Source: Terriglobia bacterium (GTDB lineage: Bacteria; Acidobacteriota; Vicinamibacteria; Vicinamibacterales; CAVVIG01). Taken from it: a stretch of 64,000 nt of DNA. A model generated the notes under the pieces. It searched no databases. It was given only the letters and a program-made list of their open reading frames with translations, and was not told the DNA's origin. The position numbers and the translations under genes are program-made. The stretch covers positions 42,675 to 106,674 of the forward strand of contig JAIQFX010000011.1 of the NCBI GenBank assembly GCA_020073005.1, read 5' to 3'. Positions 25,920-34,170 of this stretch are shown piece after piece; within the stretch, counting starts at the first letter, position 1; each line of letters begins with the position of its first letter.

Positions 25920-26337
25920 CGCGACCGGCTGGTCGGGCGAGGGCGAGTTCACGCAGGTGCTGATCGAGCGCCTGCGGCGGATCGACGCGATTCGATTCGT
26001 CCGCGTCGAAGACGCGCCGGCGACGCGTTCCGAAGCCGACTACAACTTCATCAGCAACGAGCTGTACGTCGCGTTTACGACCGTCGAGCGCCGCGAGCCC
26101 ATCAAGCGGTTCGGCCTGCTCCCGGGATCGCGCGTCGTCGTCGACAAGGCGATGACGCTCGCGGGGCTGGAGGCGGCGCTCACCGCCATTCCCGATGTCG
26201 GCGAGCCAGACTACGGCGACGAGGGCATGCTGCAGTACCTGCGGACCGAGCGGATCATTCCGCCGTATCAAACCCGCGGGTATAAGCTGGTGGAACTGGT
26301 TCGAGTCTACGAGGTTGGCACGCCCCGCCGTTCCTAA
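25903..26337 (+). CDS. Conserved-looking hypothetical protein
   Basis: 144 aa, no recognised family. It overlaps the end of menG by 17 bp and so is probably translationally coupled. Soluble, mixed alpha/beta, without signal or membrane segments. Noticeable charged segments are RRIDAIRFVRVEDAPATRSEADYN-like in the middle N half (about residues 25-48) and DYGDEGMLQYLRTERIIPPY near the C terminus. No function can be given. Confidence 0.65.
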   Translation: MPFEIDATGWSGEGEFTQVLIERLRRIDAIRFVRVEDAPATRSEADYNFISNELYVAFTTVERREPIKRFGLLPGSRVVVDKAMTLAGLEAALTAIPDVGEPDYGDEGMLQYLRTERIIPPYQTRGYKLVELVRVYEVGTPRRS

Positions 26338-26447
26338 TGGTCCTGCGCGCTTACGCCGACACTTGAAGCGGTGAGCATGGGCCGACTGGCGCATGCCGTC
26401 GTGTGCAATCGTATGAACAATCGTCCACAGCCTGAGTCCGGCGATCG

Positions 26448-28529
26448 ATGAGCCTCGTTCCTTCACTCCTCCAGGCCATCGTCCGCGTCGACGGGGAAGC
26501 GCTGGTCATGCATGCCGGCGACAAACCGTACGTGGTGTCGCCGACCGGTCAGGTCGAGCTGGCGAGCAAGGGGCTCGCGCTCGAGGCCGTGAACGGCATC
26601 GTCTCGCAGCTTCTGCCCGCCGAGTTGCAGCACGCGCTCGACGAGTTCGGCGCCGTGCAGTACGAGTTGCCCGCCGCGCTGGAGTTCCCCGGAGAACAGT
26701 TCACGGTCGTCGCCGCGCGCGGCGGAGACGATGTCTGGATCGAGATTCGCCGCCGGCACGTGGACGAGGATTATCGAATCCCCGAAGAGATGTTGCCGCC
26801 GCGTTCGTCCGCGCCGGTTGAAGTCGACACGACGATTCCCGAGGGCATCATGCCGGCGGCCGCGCCAGTGCAGGCGCCGCCGCAGCGAGCGACGCCGCCC
26901 GCTGCCGCGATCGCGCCGCCCCCCGCGCCCGTCGTCGCGCCGCTTCCGGCTCCGGTCGTCGCGCCGCCGGCTCCTGTCGCCGTTCAGCCTCCGGCCACGA
27001 GCGTCCGCGCGGATGCCGCGCCTCATCTGGAGTTGGTCGACGAGGAGCTCTCGTTGCCGGAGGCGCATCAGTTGTGGGGACACGCGGGCGCGCCCGCGCA
27101 CGGCGCTGTCGAGCAGGATCGCGGCGTCGAGGTGAACGAGCCCGCGCCTCCGCTGCCGGCCCCGGTGCCCGCGCCGACGCCAGCGCCGATTGCCGCTCCG
27201 CCCAAGGTCGCCGCGCCGCCGACAGTGGCGCCGGCACCGCCCAAGGTCGCGCCGGCACCGCCGAAAGTCGTCATGCCTCCGCCGGTCGTGGCTGCTCCGG
27301 CGCCGCGAATGTCGGCCGTTCCACCGCCGCGACCGATCGAAACGCCGGCGCCTCCGCAGCCGGCCGTCGTCCTGCCGATCGCGCGCAATCCGATCCGGCC
27401 CGAGCCGCAATTGCCGTCGATGGGCGATCCGACCATGTCGGGCCTCGATCGATTGCTGCGGACGTCAGCGGCGCGCGGCGCGTCGACCTTGTATCTCTCC
27501 TCGGAATCGCGGCCGTCGGTGCGCGTGGACGGCGAACTGCAGATGCTCGACGGCGAGCCCGTGCTGACGAGTCGCGACGTCGAGTCGCTGCTCCTCACGC
27601 TGATGCCCGAGCGCAGTCACGAGGCGCTGCGGACGGGCGCGGCCACCGAGTGGATTTGCGACATCGAAGGCGTCGGGCGCGTGCGCTGCATGAGCTTCCG
27701 CGATCACTGCGGACCGGGCGGCGTCTTCCGCCTGATGCCCACGCGCATGGTCTCCATCGATCAGCTCGGCCTGCCGCAGGCGGTGCAGTCGCTGACGATC
27801 GAGCCGGAGGGGCTCGTGCTGGTGGCGGGCCCGCGGTCGAGCGGCAAGCGCACGCTGCTCTCGGCCTTCGTCGATGCGATCAATCGCACGCGCAAGGATC
27901 ACGTCATCACGATCGAGCGCGAGATCAACATCGTCCACGAGCGCGGCAACTCGTTCATCAGCCAGCGCGAAGTGCGCGGCAACGACGACGATATGCTGGC
28001 CGCGGCGCGGGCGGCGCTGCGCGAGGATCCGGACGTCCTCGTCATCGAGGATCTGCGGACCGGCGGACTCATGAACGTCGCGCTCGAAGCGGCGGCGTCG
28101 GGCCACCTCGTCGTCGGCGGCTTCTCGGCGCACACGGCGACCGGCGCCATCGACCGCATCATTGATCTCTATGCGCCGGAGTTCCGGCGTCAGGTGCAGC
28201 TCGCGCTGGCCGACAGCCTGCGCGGCGTGGTTGTCCAGGTGCTGTTGCGGAAGATCGGCGGCGGCCGCGTCGCGGCGCGGGAAGTGCTGCTCAACACGCC
28301 GGCGGTATCGAGCGTGATCGCGGAAGGCAAGACGTCGCAGCTGCCGATGGCGATCGAAGGCGGCCGGCGCTACGGCATGATGCCGCTGAACGACGCGCTG
28401 GTCGGCCTCGTCCAGTCGGGCGTCGTCGAGGCGCGCGAAGCCTACCGCCAGACGACCGACCGCGGCGGCCTGCTCGCCGCGCTCAAACGACAGGGCGTCG
28501 ATACATCCTTCGTCGAGAAGCTCGCGTAG
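26448..28529 (+). CDS. PilT-like type IV pilus ATPase homologue with long Pro/Ala linker
   Basis: 693 aa. Residues 1-105 look like a first PilT N-terminal (PAS-like) domain. Residues about 115-310 are a Pro/Ala-rich linker, and about 325-690 form a complete PilT-type module. Key sites are altered: Walker A reads GPRSSGKRT with Arg in place of the Mg-binding Ser, the Asp box reads TIEREINIV instead of TIEDPIEF, and Walker B is DPDVLVIEDLR with Glu kept. The His box (GHLVVGGFSAHT) is partly kept. ATP hydrolysis may be weak or lost. No other pilus genes are adjacent. Confidence 0.82.
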   Translation: MSLVPSLLQAIVRVDGEALVMHAGDKPYVVSPTGQVELASKGLALEAVNGIVSQLLPAELQHALDEFGAVQYELPAALEFPGEQFTVVAARGGDDVWIEIRRRHVDEDYRIPEEMLPPRSSAPVEVDTTIPEGIMPAAAPVQAPPQRATPPAAAIAPPPAPVVAPLPAPVVAPPAPVAVQPPATSVRADAAPHLELVDEELSLPEAHQLWGHAGAPAHGAVEQDRGVEVNEPAPPLPAPVPAPTPAPIAAPPKVAAPPTVAPAPPKVAPAPPKVVMPPPVVAAPAPRMSAVPPPRPIETPAPPQPAVVLPIARNPIRPEPQLPSMGDPTMSGLDRLLRTSAARGASTLYLSSESRPSVRVDGELQMLDGEPVLTSRDVESLLLTLMPERSHEALRTGAATEWICDIEGVGRVRCMSFRDHCGPGGVFRLMPTRMVSIDQLGLPQAVQSLTIEPEGLVLVAGPRSSGKRTLLSAFVDAINRTRKDHVITIEREINIVHERGNSFISQREVRGNDDDMLAAARAALREDPDVLVIEDLRTGGLMNVALEAAASGHLVVGGFSAHTATGAIDRIIDLYAPEFRRQVQLALADSLRGVVVQVLLRKIGGGRVAAREVLLNTPAVSSVIAEGKTSQLPMAIEGGRRYGMMPLNDALVGLVQSGVVEAREAYRQTTDRGGLLAALKRQGVDTSFVEKLA

Positions 28530-28556
28530 TCGCTCGGCTGAGCCTCGCGCGACAAC

Positions 28557-28976
28557 TCACCGCTCGACGAACCGCTCGATCGCCTTCGTCAGAAACTCCA
28601 GCAACCCTTCTTCGGTGATCGTCTCGGGCGCGCCGATCGCCTGCTCCGACTGGATCACGCGGGATCCGCGTTTGCGGCTCGTGTGGCCCATCACCTGCGG
28701 CGTCTCGCCGTCGCTGTCGAGCGAGAGCTCGATGAAATCCTCGGTGCTGCGATCCGACATCATCCGCACGCTGCCGGTCGGCGTGAACACGGTGAACGCG
28801 ATGCCCTCCGCCTTCAGGATGTTGGCCACCTGCCGGAAGAGCGGCACGGCCGTGCGGTTCAGCAGGACCTCGAAGGCGTTCGCGGCCTCGTCGTTGCGCG
28901 CGCGCCGCTCGGCGGCGCGGTGTTTGACGTGTTCGATCGTGCGGAGGAGATGTTTGCGGACGTCGGCGGTTTCCAT
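28557..28976 (-). CDS. Hypothetical protein, acidobacterial type
   Basis: 139 aa, no named family. An N-terminal basic helix (residues 1-45) precedes an alpha/beta segment with GIAFTVFTPTGSVRMMSD and FIELSLDSDGETPQV; the C terminus is helical (EEGLLEFLTKAIERFVER). It is cytosolic, with no signal or membrane segment. It starts 4 bp after the stop of the CaiB-type gene upstream and is probably co-transcribed with it. Confidence 0.7.
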   Translation of the reverse strand: METADVRKHLLRTIEHVKHRAAERRARNDEAANAFEVLLNRTAVPLFRQVANILKAEGIAFTVFTPTGSVRMMSDRSTEDFIELSLDSDGETPQVMGHTSRKRGSRVIQSEQAIGAPETITEEGLLEFLTKAIERFVER

Positions 28977-28980
28977 ACGG

Positions 28981-30159
28981 TCAAATCACGTTCTGCCGGC
29001 GAAGGCCGGCGATGGCGTCAGGGCTGAATCCAAGGTCGCCGGCCAGGACGGCGTCGGTGTGCTGGCCGAGCAGTGGCGGCGGTGTCCGCACGGCGCCTGG
29101 TGTGTCCGACAGCTTCACCGGCACGCCGAGCGCGCGCAGCGATCCGATCGTGGAATGCTCGACACGCGCGATCATCTCGCGCGCGTCGATCTGCGGATCG
29201 TCGAAGAGCTCCTGCAGGTTGCGCACGGATCCGCACGGCACGCCGGCCGCCGTCAGCCGGTCGATCCAATGCTGCCGCGGCCGCCGCCGCAGCGCGTCGG
29301 CGACGAACGGCCGGAGCGCGTCGTACGACGTCACCCGCTGGCGATTCGTCGCAAAGCGCGGATCGTCGGGCACATTCGCGACCTCGCGAAAGCGGCGCCA
29401 CTGCTCGTCGGTTCCTACAGCAAGAACGAAGTCGCCGTCCGAGGCGGCGAACGTCTCGTACGGCACGATGCTCGGATGCCGGTTGCCGAGTCGCGCCGGC
29501 ACCGTGCCGCTTGCGAAGTAGTTACCGGCCTGGTACGTGAGCAGCGCCACGACTGAATCGAGCATCGCGACGTCGACTTCCTGGCCGCGGCCCGTCCGTT
29601 CGCGCGTGAAGAGCGCCATCGACACGCCGTACGCGGCGAACATGCCGGTCACGATGTCGGCGATCGCCACGCCGAGCCGGAACGGCGGACCCTCGGGCGC
29701 GCCCGTGATGCTCATCAGTCCGCCCTCGGCCTGCATCACGGCGTCGTAGCCCGGCTCGTTCTGTCTCGGTCCCGTGTGACCGAAACCCGAGACCGAGCAG
29801 TACACGAGCCGCGGATACTGCGCCGCCAGCGATGCGTAGTCGAAGCCCAGCTTCGTCAGCGTGCCGGGGCGGAAGTTCTCGACGACGACGTCGGCCTTCG
29901 CGACGAGTTGGCGAAGCACCGCCTGGCCTTCGGGCTGCTTGAAGTCGAGCGTCACGCTCTCTTTGTTCCGGTTGATGCTGAGGAAGTACGCGCTCTCGCC
30001 CTCGAGAAACGGCGGACCCCAGGCGCGCGTGTCGTCGCCTTTGCCCGGCTGTTCGATCTTGATGACGCGCGCGCCCATGTCGGCGAGCAGCATCGTGCAG
30101 TACGGGCCCGACAGCACGCGCGTCAGGTCGAGAATCGTGATTCCGTCGAGTGGCCTCAT
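28981..30159 (-). CDS. CaiB/BaiF-family CoA-transferase
   Basis: 392 aa class III CoA-transferase, which moves CoA between carboxylic acids. The N-terminal GITILDLTRVLSGPYCTMLLADMGARVIKIE segment (residues 5-35) and the catalytic-Asp region NEPGYDAVMQAEGG are typical. Length matches formyl-CoA/carnitine transferases; the substrate cannot be told. It diverges from the selenocysteine glutaredoxin gene with only 9 bp between the two start codons, so promoters must overlap coding DNA. Confidence 0.9.
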   Translation of the reverse strand: MRPLDGITILDLTRVLSGPYCTMLLADMGARVIKIEQPGKGDDTRAWGPPFLEGESAYFLSINRNKESVTLDFKQPEGQAVLRQLVAKADVVVENFRPGTLTKLGFDYASLAAQYPRLVYCSVSGFGHTGPRQNEPGYDAVMQAEGGLMSITGAPEGPPFRLGVAIADIVTGMFAAYGVSMALFTRERTGRGQEVDVAMLDSVVALLTYQAGNYFASGTVPARLGNRHPSIVPYETFAASDGDFVLAVGTDEQWRRFREVANVPDDPRFATNRQRVTSYDALRPFVADALRRRPRQHWIDRLTAAGVPCGSVRNLQELFDDPQIDAREMIARVEHSTIGSLRALGVPVKLSDTPGAVRTPPPLLGQHTDAVLAGDLGFSPDAIAGLRRQNVI

Positions 30160-30168
30160 AATGCCTGA

Positions 30169-30408
30169 ATGATTATCGTCTACGCGGGCTCCGCCTGACG
30201 AAGCTGCGAACAGGTGAAAGAGTTGCTTTCACGAGAAGGCGTGCCGTTCACGGCCTACAACGTCGATGAAGACGATCGCGCGTACGACGACCTGATCGCG
30301 CGCGGCTGGCGCACCGTCCCTGTGACGATCATCGGCGACAACGCGATCAAGGGCTTCGACGAGCGCGCGCTGATGGCCGCGATCGCCGATTGGCGCGCCC
30401 GGCCGTAA
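30169..30408 (+). CDS. Selenocysteine-containing glutaredoxin-like protein (in-frame TGA = Sec)
   Basis: 79 aa if TGA 196-198 (30196-30198) is read as selenocysteine. The reading frame runs ATG 30169, MIIVYAGSA, TGA, RSCEQVKELLSREG, then a full glutaredoxin fold with the cis-Pro segment TVPVTIIGD and GFDERALM. The TGA sits exactly where the first Cys of the CxxC active site belongs, giving U10-x-x-C13. A hairpin with 7-bp stem starts 15 nt after the TGA. A conventional caller would start at GTG 30214 and lose the beta-1 strand and active site. There is a stop just upstream of ATG 30169, and no ribosome site is obvious, so the transcript may be leaderless. The 3' 62 bp overlap hom on the other strand. 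The alternative is a nonsense-mutated gene. Confidence 0.8.
30196..30232 (+). promoter_or_regulatory. Bacterial SECIS-like element
   Basis: Directly after the in-frame TGA, GTGAAAG (30214-30220) pairs perfectly with CTTTCAC (30226-30232) around the loop AGTTG. The loop begins 22 nt after the TGA and has G at its second position, both inside the known limits for bacterial SECIS elements (loop 16-37 nt downstream, G among the first two loop bases). The codons involved (AAA, TTG, CTT, TCA) are A+T-rich compared with neighbouring genes, as expected if RNA structure constrains them. Confidence 0.75.
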
Positions 30409-31450
30409 CGTCTCGGGCAATCGTCACCAGGTCCGATAACAGCGCATACGCGGTCTGCGTGAGACTGCCGCTTCGCTGGACGACCGCGATCTCCTCGAGC
30501 AGATCGGTCCGCAGGACGAGCGCGTTCTGCTGCCCTTCGAGTCCCGCGAGCAGATCGTCGCCGGCGAGTTCTTCGAGCGCGACGCGGGCCCGCACGCGCC
30601 CACGGCCCCGGTCGGCTCGGGCCACGAGCTTCAATCGCCGGCCGGCCGCTCGCGCATCGACGGCTCGCTGTCCGCTGTCCCTCGTAATGCCTTCGCGCTC
30701 GACGTCGTGCGGCGTGATGCGCGCGTCGAGCAGCACGTTGGCGAGCGCCGCCGTCTTGGCGGCGGCGTCCCACCCGTCGACGTCGAAGGACGGGTCGGCT
30801 TCCGCAATGCCGCTCGCCTGCATTTCGGCAAGTGCAGCGTCGAACGTCCGGCCTTGTTCCATCTCGGTGAGCATGTAGTTGGTCGTGCTGTTGATGACGC
30901 CGCGAAAGCCCTGGACGCGCACCGCCGGCAGCGTCTCGCGCACCAGATTGAAGATCGGCACGCCGTCCATCACCGCGCCCTCGAACAGAAAGCGCCGATC
31001 CGCTCGCTCCGCCGCGCGGGCAAGCGCGTGATACGCGAACGCGACCGGGCCCTTGTTCGCCGTCACGACGTGCGCGCCCAGCGAAAGCGCGGTCCGTACA
31101 TGGCTGATGGCCGGCTCGCCGCGATCGATGTCCAGCGTCGTCGTCTCGACGACGACGAGACGACGATTGCGGGCGGCGGCGCGACTCGTCGTCGTCGCCT
31201 CGCGAAGCAAGGCGGCCGCGGATCCGGTTTCAGCCGGTCCAATCGATCTTCCACGCGCAACGGCCACAGCCAGCGCTCGGGTGTTCAGACCCTTCGCGGA
31301 GTAGGCGCATCCGTGACGGCGTGTCGCGATCCCGACGACGCGCGCGTCGACGCCGTGCTCGCGCGCGAGGACGCGGCGCCGGTCGTGGAGCAGCGCGGCG
31401 AATCGCCGGCCAACGTGGCCGAATCCGATCAGGATGAGGTCGAACGTCAC
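30347..31450 (-). CDS. hom: Homoserine dehydrogenase
   Basis: 367 aa. Reduces aspartate semialdehyde to homoserine for Thr and Met synthesis. The NAD(P)-binding start is LILIGFGHVGRRFAALL; the catalytic region has GAHVVTANKGPVA, the signature GFRGVINSTTNYML, and the DPSFDVDGWDAAAKTAALANVLL segment. No ACT domain is present, so allosteric control by Thr is unlikely. GTG 31450 overlaps the stop of the upstream aminotransferase (GTGA). The final 62 bp lie antisense to the selenoprotein gene; the C-terminal Arg/Ser-rich tail there is atypical. Confidence 0.9.
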   Translation of the reverse strand: MTFDLILIGFGHVGRRFAALLHDRRRVLAREHGVDARVVGIATRRHGCAYSAKGLNTRALAVAVARGRSIGPAETGSAAALLREATTTSRAAARNRRLVVVETTTLDIDRGEPAISHVRTALSLGAHVVTANKGPVAFAYHALARAAERADRRFLFEGAVMDGVPIFNLVRETLPAVRVQGFRGVINSTTNYMLTEMEQGRTFDAALAEMQASGIAEADPSFDVDGWDAAAKTAALANVLLDARITPHDVEREGITRDSGQRAVDARAAGRRLKLVARADRGRGRVRARVALEELAGDDLLAGLEGQQNALVLRTDLLEEIAVVQRSGSLTQTAYALLSDLVTIARDVTAGRANRRSRPSARARRSP

Positions 31451-32577
31451 CGCGCGGCGCCGATGTCGAGGAGCAGGTCGTGAAGCCGGTTCAATCCGTT
31501 CTGCAGGTACGACATCTCGTCGCCGAATCCGATGCGCAGGTAACCGTCCATGCCGAAGTGATCGCCGGGGACGATGAGCACGCTTTTCTGTTCGCGCAAA
31601 CGGGTGACGAGCTCCGTCGAGTTGATCGGGTGATGATAGCGCGCGTAGACGATCGCGCCGGCGTCCGGCGGCGCATGGCTGAAGAGCGCGCCGTGCGCGG
31701 CGAGCCATTCGGCGATTACCGGATAGTTCGCGTTCAGAATGCGACGCGTGCGCGCGAGGATCTGCGCGCGGCGTGCGGGCTCCAGGGCGCGTCGCGCGAG
31801 CGCGTCGCTCAGCGCGCCGGGCGAGATCGTCGTGTAGTCGTGATACGACCAGAGCGCGGCGATGAGCGCGGGCGGCGCGACGACCCAGCCGATGCGCAAT
31901 CCCGGCAGCGCATAGGCCTTCGAGAGCCCGCTCGTCACGATGACCCGATCGCTCCGGCCCCACATCGTCGGCGTCTCGCGGCCGTCGCGTTCGGCCCCGC
32001 GATAGATTTCGTCCGACAGGATCCAGGCGCCGCGGCGGTTCGCAATCGCCGCAATCGCGTCGAGATCCGGCGCGTCGACGCGCGCGCCGGTCGGGTTGTT
32101 CGGATTGCAGATGATGATCAACTTCGTCCGGTCGGTGACGAGGCGATCCAGGCTCTCGATGTCGATGCGCCACGCGGGCCCTGCGGCCTCGAGCAACGGC
32201 CATTCCTTGACGTTCGCGCCGAAAGCCCGCGCGAGGCCCCACGTCTGCCGGTATGCGGGCACCATCATCACGATCTCGTCGCCCCGTTCGACGAGGTTCC
32301 ACGTCGAGATGTAGTTCGCCTCGGCCCCGCCGTTGGTGACTTGCACGGAATCTGGCGTGGCGTCCGGGTACTGGGATGCGATGAGCAATCGGAGCGGCGC
32401 CGTGCCATTCGACTGCGTGTAGCGAAGCGTTTCCGCGAGCAGGCTCTCGCGCGAGGCCGAATCGTCGACCAACTCGCCGAGCCGCAGCGGATGCACGCCG
32501 CTTTCAGACAGATTGAAGGCCACCTGGTTCTCGTAGGTGGACTGCATCCGCTCCATCGCAAATTGTTCGAGTTTCAT
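31447..32577 (-). CDS. Class I/II PLP-dependent aminotransferase
   Basis: 376 aa, aspartate-aminotransferase fold type I. The PLP lysine lies in SGLSKAYALPGLRIGW (about residue 228). Other conserved points are NPNNPTG, SDEIYRG and the C-terminal RIGFG that binds the substrate carboxylate. Overlap with hom suggests amino-acid metabolism of the aspartate family, but substrate specificity cannot be read by eye. The start ATG 32577 faces the divergent FGE-like gene across 123 bp. Confidence 0.88.
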   Translation of the reverse strand: MKLEQFAMERMQSTYENQVAFNLSESGVHPLRLGELVDDSASRESLLAETLRYTQSNGTAPLRLLIASQYPDATPDSVQVTNGGAEANYISTWNLVERGDEIVMMVPAYRQTWGLARAFGANVKEWPLLEAAGPAWRIDIESLDRLVTDRTKLIIICNPNNPTGARVDAPDLDAIAAIANRRGAWILSDEIYRGAERDGRETPTMWGRSDRVIVTSGLSKAYALPGLRIGWVVAPPALIAALWSYHDYTTISPGALSDALARRALEPARRAQILARTRRILNANYPVIAEWLAAHGALFSHAPPDAGAIVYARYHHPINSTELVTRLREQKSVLIVPGDHFGMDGYLRIGFGDEMSYLQNGLNRLHDLLLDIGAAR

Positions 32578-32700
32578 CGGCGTTCACTGTACTGTGACTT
32601 GCGCGACAAATGAGTAATAGCTCCTGGACTATACTGAACTCTTTTTGTGCCACGGGCGCAGACAGCACGGGCTATCAGGAGCAGTAGTACCGAAGTACCG

Positions 32701-33489
32701 ATGACGTCAGCGCCCCCTCCGAATCTCGCGCGCATCCCCGCCGGTGAGTTCTATATGGGCGCGGCCGATGCCGGAGAAGATGAACGCCCGGTTCATCGCG
32801 TCTTCGTCAGTGAGTTCTTCATTGGACGCTTTCCCGTCACGCACGACGAATACGCGCGCTTCATCCGGTCGACCGGCTATCCCGCGCCGGCGATCCGCGG
32901 TCTTCCGCTCATCGCGGCCGGCGGGCGCGATTCGGTGTTCAAGGAACTCGCGGCGCCGTACGTCTGGCAGGACGGACAGCCGCCGCCGGGGCACGGCGGT
33001 CATCCGGTCGTCCTCGTGCGGCACGACGATGCGGTCGCGTATTGCGAGTGGCTGTCGACTACCCTGGGGCGCGCCGTACGCCTGCCGACCGAAGCGGAGT
33101 GGGAAAAAGCCGCGCGCGCCAACATGGATGGCCAGAAATATCCGTGGGGACAGGAGATCGATTCGTCGCACTGCAATTACCTGATCGATCCCGCGTTGAA
33201 GCGCCAGCGGGGCACGCGATCGACGGGCACGTATCCGCCCAACGGCTACGGTCTCTATGACATGTGCGGCAACGTGTGGGAGTGGGTCTCCGACTGGTAC
33301 AGCGCCGACGCGTACGGTCTCGCCGACGCGCGCGATCCGCGCGGTCCTTCATCTGGGAGCCTGCGCATCGTGCGCGGGGGATCGTGGGTGACGGACGACG
33401 TGTCGATGCTGCGCTGCGCGTACCGTCACAAGGTGCCGCCCGACACGTATTCTTACAGCGTGGGATTTCGAGTCGTATGCGAAGCCTGA
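32701..33489 (+). CDS. Formylglycine-generating-enzyme (SUMF1/EgtB-type) domain protein
   Basis: 262 aa single-domain member of the FGE-sulfatase family. It has the N-terminal IPAGEFYMGAAD, the LPTEAEWEKAARA helix, YGLYDMCGNVWEWVSDWY, RIVRGGSWV and the terminal GFRVV signatures. True FGEs need two active-site Cys near the C terminus. Here one Cys is in MLRCAYRH, at about the expected place; the second candidate is the terminal VCEA, so formylglycine synthesis is uncertain. ATG 32701 was chosen over GTG 32647. A TATACT -10-like box lies at 32632-32637. Confidence 0.85.
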   Translation: MTSAPPPNLARIPAGEFYMGAADAGEDERPVHRVFVSEFFIGRFPVTHDEYARFIRSTGYPAPAIRGLPLIAAGGRDSVFKELAAPYVWQDGQPPPGHGGHPVVLVRHDDAVAYCEWLSTTLGRAVRLPTEAEWEKAARANMDGQKYPWGQEIDSSHCNYLIDPALKRQRGTRSTGTYPPNGYGLYDMCGNVWEWVSDWYSADAYGLADARDPRGPSSGSLRIVRGGSWVTDDVSMLRCAYRHKVPPDTYSYSVGFRVVCEA

Positions 33490-34127
33490 CGCCCGACGGG
33501 TACGCGCGCGCGCGCCGCACGCTCATGCGGCGCGATCCCGTGCTCGCCGAGGCCATCAAGCGCATCGGCGCGTGCGGCATGGCCGACCGCCAGCGCAAGG
33601 ATCATCTGAGCGCGCTCGTCGGCGCGATCGTCAGCCAGCAGTTGTCGACGAAAGCCGCCGCGACGATCTTCGGCCGCTTCGTCGCGCTGTTTCCCGACGG
33701 TCACATCCCGCATGCCGGGGCCATCGCCGCGCGCAGCGACACCGAGCTTCGCGGCGTCGGACTGAGCGGACAGAAGGTCGGCTACATGCGCGACCTGTGC
33801 GCCCGAATCATCGACGGCCGGCTTCAGCTCGACGAGCTCGAAGTGCTGGCGGACGAAGAAGTCATCGAGCGGCTGACGGCCGTCAAAGGTTTCGGGCGCT
33901 GGACCGCGGAGATGTTCCTGATGTTCCGGCTGCACCGGCCCGACGTGCTGCCGGCCGGCGACCTCGGCATCGTCAATGCGATTCACCGGTTGTACGGACT
34001 GCGAAAGAAGCCCGACGCCAAGCGCATTCTGAAGATCGGCGAGGCGTGGCGGCCCTATCGATCCGTCGCGTCGTGGTATCTGTGGCAGACGTTGAGAGAA
34101 ACTGAAACGTCAAAACAGAAAACTTAG
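33477..34127 (+). CDS. HhH-GPD DNA glycosylase (3-methyladenine glycosylase II/AlkA-like)
   Basis: 216 aa base-excision-repair glycosylase. It has SALVGAIVSQQLSTKAA, the helix-hairpin-helix LTAVKGFGRWTAEMFLMF, and the catalytic Asp in LPAGDLGIVNAI. No C-terminal Fe-S cluster Cys motif, so it is closer to AlkA/MPG II than to endonuclease III. It overlaps the FGE-like gene by 13 bp. The last residues (ETETSKQKT) are encoded by the left arm of a heptad repeat. Confidence 0.88.
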   Translation: MRSLTPDGYARARRTLMRRDPVLAEAIKRIGACGMADRQRKDHLSALVGAIVSQQLSTKAAATIFGRFVALFPDGHIPHAGAIAARSDTELRGVGLSGQKVGYMRDLCARIIDGRLQLDELEVLADEEVIERLTAVKGFGRWTAEMFLMFRLHRPDVLPAGDLGIVNAIHRLYGLRKKPDAKRILKIGEAWRPYRSVASWYLWQTLRETETSKQKT

Positions 34128-34170
34128 AACTCAGTTTTCAGTTTTCAGTTCCAGGTTGTCAGTTTCAGCC
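34096..34170. repeat. Heptanucleotide repeat with inverted arms, 34.1 kb
   Basis: GAAACTGAAAC...GAAAAC-type units (34096-34128) face CAGTTTTCAGTTTTCAG-type units (34131-34170). Both flanking convergent genes end inside the element: the glycosylase stop is at 34125-34127 and the methyltransferase stop at 34145-34147. Confidence 0.85.

Noticed and set aside
29752..29795. GTCTCGG/CCGAGAC inverted repeat in the CaiB gene that looks like family B
   Set aside because: It codes the native CaiB motif SGFGHTGP at normal length, the arms are only 7 bp and there is no insertion.
30214..30408. 64-aa thioredoxin-fold ORF starting at GTG 30214
   Set aside because: It lacks the first beta strand and the active site; the upstream frame with in-frame TGA restores a full glutaredoxin.
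31222..31242. GATCCGG/CCGGTCC near-palindrome in hom resembling family A
   Set aside because: Arms are imperfect and I see no extra residues relative to the homoserine dehydrogenase pattern; chance is enough.
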